Assembly: GCA_014183095.1 (NCBI GenBank)
Contig: JACCPH010000006.1
Span: 691,361 to 755,360, forward strand
From: Harringtonia aguacate
Taxonomy: Eukaryota; Ascomycota; Sordariomycetes; Ophiostomatales; Ophiostomataceae
Reading direction: 5' to 3'
Length of the DNA stretch: 64,000 nucleotides
The notes under the pieces were generated by a model that worked only from the letters and a program-made list of their open reading frames with translations, ran no database searches and was not told the origin of the DNA. The position numbers and the translations under genes were made by a program. This document shows positions 52,551 to 61,422 of this stretch, one piece after another (within the stretch, counting starts at the first letter, position 1; each line of letters starts with the position of its first letter).

Positions 52551-53423
52551 ATGGCGTCAAGGTACAGCCGTGACGTCCGCACCGTGCCGACGTTTGCGAC
52601 GTCGACAGGCGACGACCGCAGCGGGCGAGACAGGAGGCGTCGTGATCGCGAGGACGATGGACATCGCCACCGTCATCGTCGATCGAGCCGAGAAGATGAA
52701 CTGAGTCGCAGAGAGCAGCGGGACGACCGTCAGGAAGGTCGAGAACGTCGAGGAGACAGAGAGGACAGAGAGGGCAGAGAGGACAGAGAGGAGAGTCGAG
52801 AGGGCCGCCGCAGTCGCGACCATCGATACCGGGAGCACCGAGACAGTCACAGACACGCCAGACAAGAGGGCAGGCACGACCACAGGCACAACCACAGACA
52901 AGACAGCAGGCAGGAAAGACACCGCCACGACGGCCAGGACGGAGGCGACGCCTCCCTGTTTATGACAGACACGCGCGGCGACCCGCTCGTCTGGCAGTAC
53001 GGCGCCAACGACCGGGCACACGTGCCGGCGTACCACCGGTTCGCCCACGGCCGCGTGGTGCTGGGCACGTCGGACCGGCTCGTGTTCCGCCACGAGGGCG
53101 CAGCCGAGCAGTTTTCGGTGCAGCCACCGTACGACAGAGGCGGTGCGCCATCTGTGTTCCGCGACAAGAACAACCCGCTGCTGCTGCGGGCGGCGGCGGC
53201 AGCTCCCAAGTCCAAGCGTTCTCATGTCTCTCATGTCAGCAGCGACACAAAAACAGCCGCCAGCAATGCTGCGTCCGATCTGGCGGGCGACTTTGTGTCT
53301 CTGAGCACATCGCGGAAGAGGAAGCGACACGGCAATGAGGGACGGTCAGCCAGCGAATCTGGGGAATCCAGCAGCGACAGCGAGCCGGGTTCAACGTCGG
53401 ACGATGCCGAGGAGGAAAGCGGA

Positions 53424-53474
<51 letters not shown>

Positions 53475-54152
53475 TTTGGGCAGGGCGATACGGCTGCGGC
53501 GTCTCTGAAGCAGAAGCTCGCCGAGCTCTCCCGCCGTGTCAAGGACGTGCCCTCGGACGTCGACGCCTGGCTGGCCCTCGTCGATCTCCAAGACCAGCAG
53601 CGACGGCTGCTGGGCAACGACGACTACGACAAAGTCTCGGCCCAGCTTGCCGGCCCGCCCGATCTGTCGCACGACGAGATTTCAGGCATCGCCCAGGTCC
53701 GCCTGTCGATGCTCGAGACGGCCCTGCGCCACGCCCCGACGACCGCCGACCGCGAACGCCTGCAGCTGGCCCGCATGCGCGAAGGCGGCCGAGCCTGGAC
53801 ACCCAAGCAGCGGGCCCAGCGCTGGGAGGGCTTGGCCCGCGATCACGGCGGCCGCCTGCCCTTTTCGTTGTGGAAGGCCCGGCTCGACTTTGAGATGACG
53901 AGCCTCTCCACCTTTACTGTCGACCGCCTGCGGGCGTTTTTTGTCGACCGCCTGCGCGCTCTCCAAGCCGAGGCGGAAGCAGAAGCAGAGCCATCCAGAC
54001 AGGCCGACCTCTATTCCGAAATGATCTACGTCTTCCTCCGAGCGACGCGGTGTCTCTACGATGCCGGGTTCTGCGACTTGGCCACAGGCGCCTGGCAGGC
54101 GCTGCTCGAGTCGACGTATGCACGGCCGGCAGCAGCCGACCTGTCCGACGAC

Positions 54153-54187
<35 letters not shown>

Positions 54188-56338
54188 CGGTGCCTTTTGG
54201 GACAGCGAGGTGCCCCGCATCGGCGAGACGGGGGCACAGGGATGGCGCCGCTTTGCTGCGCAGATCAAGGCCGGCGAAGCGGCTGCTCTGCCCGACGAGG
54301 ACCTGGACGCCCCGCGTCAGACGCTGCCGACCGTCGACGTGGCCGCTGTCGTCAACCGCATGGCCGAGGCCGAGGCCGCCGACATCGCCGACGGCGTGCA
54401 CAACGTCGACGAATACCGGCCGCTGTACGAGGCGTGGGCGGTGACCGAGCAGCAGCGCGCTGCTGCCGCCGCACTTCCCGCGCGCATCGTCGACGACGTG
54501 GATGACGGCGGCTACGAGGACGTGTTCCGCGTGGTGGTGTTTGCCGACATCGAGCCGCTGCTCTTTTCCGTGCCGCCCGAGCTCGTAGCCGCCGTCGAGC
54601 CGCTGCTGGTCGACGCCTACCTGCAGTTCTGCCAGCTGCCGCCGGCCTTTGCCTCGAGCGTCTGGGCCGAGACGGCACGCAACGATCCCTTTTTGGCCAT
54701 TGTCTATCTCGGCGAGGACGGCGACGGTGGTCATAGTGGTGGCCACGATGGTGACGACAACGTCGGCCGGAAGCCTCCAGACCTGGCGTGCGACGGCAGC
54801 TCTGTGGCCGTCACCGCCGACCTGCTCTTTGCCCAGTCTGACTGGTTCCGCTATCTGCCCGACTGGCTGCGTCCTCGACCATCACCGCTGTCTTCAAGCA
54901 GCAGCAGCAGCAGCAGCCAGCAGCCGCCGGTCCCCCCTCAGTGGGTGGCCAACACGCTGCGCCAGCTGACAACCACCTTTGGCATGGCCGCCCTTGCGCC
55001 CTACAGCCTCGCTGTCGACACAGCCGTGAGCCCAGCCGGCCCCAAAAAGGCCGCACGCGCCCTCCTCAAGCAGCACCGCACCCACACAGCCCTGTACAAC
55101 GCCTACGCCCTCGCCGAGCTGTCGCGGGGTCACGACGATGTCGCCCGCTCGGTCATTGTCTCCGCTCTCGCGGCCGCCACAGCGGCCAAGCCGCCGGACG
55201 AGGAGGCCGAGCTGGCGCTGCGGCAGACGTGGGCATGGATGGAGCTGGAGTCAGGGCGCAAGAGTGCGGCCTTGCGACGCCTCTTGCCGGCTGACGACAA
55301 CGACAACGACAACGACAACAACGCTGTGTCGCCCGCCCAACTGCTGCGGGCACGTCACACGCTTCGGACGGGAATGGACTACGGCCTATCCATGGGCCAC
55401 GTCGACCGAGCCGCTCTATTTGCCCAGTCGTTTGTGCTGCTCGAGTTCCTGTCCGCAGCCACGGCCGCGGTCGGCCATCCACAGGGCCAGCTGGCGCCCC
55501 TTCTGGCGGCCGTCGCTGTGGCGGAAGCCTTCTCTGACGAGTTGCAGGCGCGTGGCCACGCCGCTTCTGCCGCTCACGAGCGTCTGCTGCAGTCTGTCGC
55601 GCGGCTTGTTTTCTACCACGCGCGTCACAGGTGGGTTGGGTTGTTGCTTTGTTGCTCACGTTCGCAGCCGGTCGTCCTCATGCTAACAAAACCAGCGCCT
55701 ACCGTCCCGCCGATCTGCAGGCACCGCTGCATCGCTGTGCCACACTCTTCCCGCGCAACGGCATCTTCCTGCGCCTCTTTTCCTGGGTCGACCCGGCCGC
55801 CGCCTCGGGCCTCTCACGCCTGCGTCTCGACGACCCGGTCCACCAGCTGCTCGACACCGTCGTCCTCGCCCCTGCCCACGACTGCCCCAGCGGCCGCGCC
55901 TTTTCCGCCCGCCAGGCCCGCCAGACAGGCAACGCCCGCGCGTCTCTGGCGGTCTTTGAGAGGGCCCTGGGAGAGCTAGGTCCCTGCCAGGGCAGCGCCC
56001 ACATGTGGCAGGCGTACGTGCATCTGGCCGCCGCCGAGGCGGCTGCTGATGGTGGCGGCGGCGAGACTGCAGACAGCACCCTCGCCAAGGACGTCTACTA
56101 CCGCGGCGTGCGCGCGTGTCCTGCCGCCAAGGCCGTGTTGCTAGAGGCTTTTGAGCCCAGTCCTTTGATTTTGACGGCGTCAGCTGCTGTCCTGGCGCCA
56201 GGCGAGCTGCGTGCCGTCTTCCACACGATGCTGACCAAGGGCCTGCGGGTGCACGTGGATTTGATGGTCGTGCGGGAGAGGGCAAAAGCGATGGCGGAAA
56301 TGGAGAGGGAGAAGCGGCATTCTCGGGGGACGGGATAG
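52551..56338 (+). CDS. nrde2: NRDE-2 family protein (RNA silencing/RNA surveillance)
   Basis: Two exons, 52551-55630 and 55696-56338, 65-nt intron, 1240 aa. The N-terminus is an Arg/Asp/Glu/Ser-rich RS-like region (residues 20-125), then FMTDTRGDPLVWQYGANDRA. The NRDE-2 domain (PF08424) starts about residue 320 with KQKLAELSRRVKDVPSDVDAWLA, followed by RMREGGRAWTPKQRAQRWEG and helical HAT/TPR-like repeats to the C-terminus. In animals and fission yeast, NRDE-2 works with the Mtr4 RNA helicase in nuclear RNA surveillance and co-transcriptional silencing. The start was placed at MASRYSRDV because upstream codons are low-complexity AGCCAGCAGG repeats. A CAACGA-repeat tract (53428-53470) encodes alternating Asp-Asn, and shorter CAG/AGC and GACAAC tracts interrupt other loops. 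Confidence 0.92.
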
Positions 56339-56791
56339 ATGGTACACAAGATTATCCATTGGTGAATGCGCAAATCCAAGGAAAATGGCCAAAAGGGCCA
56401 ACGAGAGAACAGAAAAAGGGACAGCAACACTAAATATGGATGACCAGTCGCTGGTCTCTCTGCTCGGCGTTTAAAACCTTTGTTCCATTCGCCAACGCAA
56501 GAACGCCCGCAACGCTCTCTCACATAGGCATGGCCACGTTGAGACGGCAACTCTGAGACGACACGGATACAATGTAAGGCTGCAAGGACTTTACGAGTAA
56601 GACGTTGCAGATTTAAACGGCAGATTCATTATTCCAATTACAATCATTTATAATCAGCCGCAAGAAAGAGCCACACCCAAAAATGCCCAAAAAGTCCGTC
56701 TCGTCCGTATCTGCATCTGCCTGTCTCAGCCTCTGCCTCTGCCTCTGCAATCTAGTCCCGTGGCCTGCGAAGATGATTCCTCCGGGGCCAT
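56339..56791. other. Convergent intergenic region
   Basis: 453 nt between the 3' ends of the NRDE-2 gene and the low-complexity gene. No supported gene; GCCTCTGCCTCTGCCTCTGC microsatellite at about 56727-56746. Confidence 0.45.
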
Positions 56792-57939
56792 CTACCTCAG
56801 GTAGTCCTGTAGTGATAACCTTTTCTCCAGCAGGTCCGCCTCTAGCGAGGTGATGTGTTCACCAGTCTGTATTTGCTCCAGATAGGCCTGCCATTCTGCC
56901 TCGATCGCCGGTATCTCCGAGACCTCTGGAGCGGCGGCAATGGGGGGAACCGGGGTCTTGTTTTCCGTCAGGCAGATCTGCATCCATGCCCGAATCCCCA
57001 GCGGCGCTGCCGTCTTTGGCGAGGCAACGGAGGCCGGAGTCGTCATGGCTGGCGCCAGGCAGGTCTGTAGCCATTCCTCGATCGCCCGCGGCTCCGTCTT
57101 TGGCGAGTCGATGAGGGACAGGGTCGCGGTTGACGCCGGTGACGGCGCCTGCTCCCGCCGCTGCTGTTGCTGCTGCTCCCGCCGCTGCTGCTGCTGCTGC
57201 TGCCGCCGATGCCACCACCGCCGCGGATGCTGCCGCCACTGCTTGTTTGTCTGCGGCCGCCGTGGCTCCGTCTGCCCCTGGTGGCCATATCGCTGCTGGT
57301 CGTCGGACAGGGGCGGGGGGGACCCGACCGCATGAGGAGGTGTGAGGGCACCACGTAGACCGGTGTCTTCCAGGCAATGCCAGCACTGGGTGCTAGGTCT
57401 GCTGGCATAGTCTTCATCGCTGATGGGGCACGGGTTCTGCTCGCCGTCGTGGCGGCCGTGCCAATAGGCGTAATAGTAGTTGGAATTGTAGCTTTCCTTT
57501 TCTGGTATTGAGAATCCAAGGTTGCGGCTCATGGAGCCGTCGATGTAGCCGTCGAAGCAGTGCTCATGGGCATCATTGGCATCATGGGCATCATGGGCAT
57601 CCGAGGAGCTTTTTTTCATGTTAGTACTAAGAAGAGCCAGGCTGAGCCTGCCCGGGCCGATGCTTGCCATCCCAACCGTGCACAGTTGCAGCTTGCCCCA
57701 GACATGTGGGGTTGAGGCCAAGACTGGGGCTGGAGCTGTACTGAGACTGGTACTGGACTGGGACTGGGACTGGACTGGACTGGGGCTGAGACTCACTGGT
57801 TCCCCGTGGAGGCATCCCTGGGTTTTCTGGTGGGTTGGGGGCGAACCGGCTTGATGTTTGCGTAGCTGATGATTAAGTCACGGTTGCCAGCGTTCATGTT
57901 GGCATTTTCCGGGGCAATCGAATCATTGCTGGAATCCAT
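56792..57939 (-). CDS. Low-complexity orphan protein with tandem Trp-containing motifs
   Basis: Two exons on the minus strand, 57939-57797 and 57608-56792, around a 188-nt intron built largely of CAGTCC-like repeats; 319 aa. Exon 1 is ordinary (MDSSNDSIAPENANMNAGNR). Exon 2 has Asp-Ala-His repeats, a Tyr/Asn/His-rich segment, and Arg/Gln runs (about residues 165-195). Towards the C-terminus are three degenerate copies of a motif: SPKTEPRAIEEWLQTCLAPA, SPKTAAPLGIRAWMQICLTE, and IPAIEAEWQAYLEQIQ. No domain known to me. The frame also reads through the intron, so retention would give a longer protein. Function unknown. Confidence 0.6.
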
Positions 57940-58431
57940 CTTGGAATGTTTGAAGGAGACGAGAATAGAGTCAAAACGAGTCGGGACTGAGGAGGAGAAA
58001 TGCAACTGAATGAAGCAGGCGAGGTGTAAGAGAATCGAGACTCTACCGATTTTAGAGAAAAAAAAGCGGTAAGGTACATATTTATATCTATACCCCTGCT
58101 GAACAACCTGGAATACATGGCTGCGATACAAGCCAGGCATCGTCTGCATCTGTGTAATATGGTGAAGGTCTGCCTTTGAAAAAAAAAAAAACTTGGTGGT
58201 GATAAAAGCCCTAAAGACCTAAACAGGGAGGGTTGGCTACCTGAATGACATGTGCATTTTGTTGGTGTAGACAACCTAACACGGCCAGGCAGGCAGGAGC
58301 GACAAAAGTCCTTGCCTCTGCAGGTGTTCATATGACCAAACCAGTCTGCACCCCTTCTCCCTTCTTCTGAAATCATCGCCCCCCAATCGCAACGCCACGT
58401 GATCATCCCGTCATGCTGCCCTCGTCGTGTC
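57940..58431. other. Intergenic region with a CACGTGATCAT box
   Basis: 492 nt between two minus-strand genes. CACGTGATCAT at 58397-58407 repeats the word seen in the divergent promoter at 36260. No supported gene. It holds the promoter of the low-complexity gene and the 3' end of the aminopeptidase gene. Confidence 0.4.
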
Positions 58432-59856
58432 CTAATCGACCAGAATCTTGGCCTCGAGCCGCGAGTAGTGGTCGAAAAACGACGCAAACAGGCGGATGCC
58501 GTGCTCGACGTCGTAGGCGCCGCCGGTCTCGCGGATGCTGTGCATGCTCAGCTGCGGGTTGCCCAGGTCGAGCGTGCGCACGCCCAGCTTGGCGGCCAGC
58601 ATGGGTCCAATGGTGCTGCCGCAGGACGAGTCGTTGCGCACGACAAACAGCTGCAGCGGCACGCCGGCCAGCCGCGCGGCCTCCTGCACGAGCACGATGC
58701 CGGGCGAGTTGGTGACGTAGCGCTGGTTGGCGTTGATCTTGATGACGGTGCCCTTGTTGATCAGCGGCTGGTGGTTGCTCTCGTACTTGGCCGCGTAGTT
58801 GGGGTGGACGGCGTGGGCCATGTCGGCCGAGACCAAAAAGGACGTCGAGCACGTCTGCTCGAATGCGGCGGCTCCAATACCTGTCGTCGCCGTGCCCGGC
58901 ACTGCCGACAGCCGCGTCAGTACCGCCGGCAGCAGGTTCGAGTTGGCCCCCTGCGCCGACAGCGACCCGATCTCCTCGTGGTCGAAGCAGCTGATCAGCC
59001 GAATGGCCGGCTCGCTGTCGAGGCTGTCCGGCGCCGCCACCGACCCGATGAGCCCCATGACGGCGCAGTACGTCATGCCCAGGTTGTCCAGCCGCGCCGA
59101 AAAGACAAACTCGTTGTGCAGCCCACCGAGGCACGACTTTTGCGTGTCGTAGACAATGAGCTCAAAGTCGGCCACCTGCTCCGCCTCCACGCCGGCCTCG
59201 GCCGCCACCACCTCTACCAGGGCCGTGTGGTGGCGCTCGGTCACGGCCTTGAGCAGAGCGGGGTTCTGCTCGTCGTCGGCCTCCTCGTCGGCCTTCTGCT
59301 TCTTGTTGAGCTCGGCCGACACCAGCCCCGCAATCGGGAACAGCTCCGTCTCCTTGTTGGGGTCAAAGTCGGTCTTGCGGTCGAGGTGGATGGCCAGCGT
59401 CGGGATGCGCAGCAGCGGGCGGTCGATCTTGACCAGCCGCGGCACAATGGTGCCGTCGGCCGTCTTGACCAGCAGCCGCCCGGCCACGCTGAGGTCGCGG
59501 TCGAACCAGCTGTGCCAGATGCCGCCGCCGTACGTCTCCACGCCCACCTGCAGGTACCCCACGTTCTGCTTGCGGCTCACCGGCTTGAGCCGCAGGCACG
59601 GCGAGTCCGTGTGCGCCCCGACCATGGCCACCGGGTTGCCCGGCTGCCACTGCTTGCCAATCGCAAACGCCACCACCGACGACCCGTTGCGCGTCACATA
59701 GTACTTGCCGCCGGGCTTCAGCTGCGACGTCCAGTCATCGCGCTCCTTGACCGCTGCGAATCCGGCCTTTTCGAGCCGTTCCACGGCTGACGCAACGGCG
59801 TGGTAGGCTGTTGGTTAGTCAGCATTCATCCTGCACGCATCCCTTTCTCCCCCCCC

Positions 59857-59892
<36 letters not shown>

Positions 59893-59961
59893 TGTCCACT
59901 TACGCGACGGTGAGGCGTTGACAAAGTCCACAAACTCGTGAGCAGACTTGGGCGGAGCCAT
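58432..59961 (-). CDS. Aspartyl aminopeptidase, peptidase family M18
   Basis: Two exons on the minus strand, 59961-59904 and 59807-58432, 477 aa. Metal ligands and motifs of M18 are clear: AMVGAHTDSPCLRLKP, HSWFDRDLSVAGRLL, SCFDHEEIGSLSAQGANS, SADMAHAVHPNYAAKYE and the final SMHSIRETGGAYDVEHG. It removes N-terminal Asp or Glu in the cytosol or vacuole as a large oligomer with two zinc ions. The standard start MAPPKSAHEFVDFVNASPS is used. The frame stays open 60 codons further up to another ATG (60141) and encodes an Arg/Ala/Ser-rich, acid-poor leader beginning MLKRAGRVLSPVAALASHVP that looks like a mitochondrial presequence, giving 537 aa. The 96-nt intron carries a long G tract (C on the plus strand, about 59838-59889). 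Confidence 0.95.
59838..59889. repeat. Long poly-C tract in the aminopeptidase intron
   Basis: About fifty nearly uninterrupted C on the plus strand (broken by single T), making over half of the 96-nt intron. In the pre-mRNA it is a G tract able to form a quadruplex. Tract length may be collapsed or expanded by assembly error. Confidence 0.75.
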
Positions 59962-60759
59962 CTTGGTATGGTCCGTGGAAAATGGCCGCGGATGGGGAAC
60001 AAATACAAACGACGACGAGGATGACGACAATGACGACAGCGAAAGTCTCCCAGAAGCAGCAGCAGCAGCAGAAGCTGAGGGGGGGACGTGGGAAGCCAGG
60101 GCAGCTACAGGTGAGAGCACTCTGCCGGCCCGCTTCAACATTGACGAAAAAGGAAGAAAGAAAGAGAAACAGACCTGGGACGGCTCTCTCTGCTTCGGTG
60201 GGTGCGTGTCAGGAAAGACGAGCAAGAGGGAAGCATGTGAGTCTTTGTGATGTGGTGAGGCTTTCGACGCCCCGTCTTATCAGTATCGGTTTCACCGCTA
60301 AGCGGTTTGGGAAGCTCAAAGGTGGGCCATCACGTGCCAGTCTCAGCTCCCCGCGCCCAGCTGCGCGGCAACAAAAGGCCCATTCCAGCGCCAATGCCGC
60401 GTTTCGTGTTTCCTGCGAGCACTATGGCTTAACACTTTATCATCTGCCGCACATCATTTCCTTGTCTCCCTGGAAAGACGGTATTCCAGCTGTAGATGGT
60501 AGTGGCTTTAACAAACGCAGAGTGCTCAATATCATCTCGCAGACTCGTCGGCTAGACAAGGAAATGCCATGAATCGTGAGGAGAATTAGTCAGTCGTTCT
60601 TGCCTGGCACGATAGTAATATCTTGTATGTTCAAGACGGAAGGTGCACATGGCAGCACGTGTAGACCACTTGCCGGCAGCAATCCTCCTCCTCGGCTTCA
60701 TCAGCCACCATCACCAGTCTTTTGTGAGTCCCAGCCCGGCTCTGAACGCTTCTCGCACC
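59962..60759. other. Upstream region of the aminopeptidase and kinase-like genes
   Basis: 0.8 kb. Positions 59962-60141 may be translated as an alternative N-terminus of the aminopeptidase. ATCACGTG occurs near 60330. Beyond that I see no gene; the frame upstream of 60760 is open but lacks family similarity. Confidence 0.4.
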
Positions 60760-61422
60760 ATGTCTGATCCGCCAACGCCGCCGTCGGAAATGCCACAGAC
60801 CAAAAAGTCGAGGTTCAAGTCCACAGGCACGCCCTGCGAAGACGCGGATTCGTACCGGCCTAGCGGTTTCCACCCCGTTCACTTGGGCGACGTGCTACAC
60901 GATCGCTACCGTGTCATCCAGAAGCTTGGATACGGTTCGTTTTCCACTGTATGGCTCGCGCAAGATTCTGTGTACGTCTGGTCAGATCTCCGAAACGGCA
61001 AACAGAATAGAGCACTGATGGAGAGGGCGGAATACCCTCTGTTTGATATTTATGATATCTTCTTCTGCCAGCGAGACATCATCGATGACCAGCATCTGAT
61101 TGAGCTCACGGAAGCTATTGGCCCGCTTCCAGAAAATATGCTCGCGAAATGGCAAAGACACAGCGTGTATTTCGGCCCGGACGGGACGCGGCTCCCTGCC
61201 AACCCCCTGGACTACGACGAGTCCGAAATTGGACAGACTATTCGGTTGAGGTTGAGCCGTTCGGGTCCATCACCGCCTGCTCCTCTGATGGAAGACAAAT
61301 TTCACCAGTACAAGCCGCGTGATATCGGCGACACGGAAAGCCAAGAGATCGCGTCTCTGCTCAGAGACATTCTACAAGCCGACCCCCTAAAACGGCCATC
61401 TGTGGTCCAGCTGCTCAGATGA
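60760..61422 (+). pseudogene. SRPK-like protein kinase with the catalytic core deleted
   Basis: Open frame of 220 aa. The first 75 residues match the start of fungal SR-protein kinases: YRPSGFHPVHLGDVLHDRYR, then the glycine loop LGYGSFSTVWLAQD. Immediately after, the sequence jumps to text that belongs at the end of the kinase fold: RAEYPLFDIYDIFFCQRDII, HLIELTEAIGPLPENMLAKW, and EIASLLRDILQADPLKRPSV. The VAIK Lys, the HRD catalytic loop and DFG are all missing (roughly 180 residues). No intron with the missing exons exists in the space available. Since the frame is intact on both sides, this could be a recent in-frame deletion or a domesticated pseudokinase fragment. Confidence 0.65.

Noticed and set aside
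58399..59790. 463-codon plus-strand ORF opposite the aminopeptidase
   Set aside because: Shadow frame of a confidently identified M18 gene with strong third-position GC bias.
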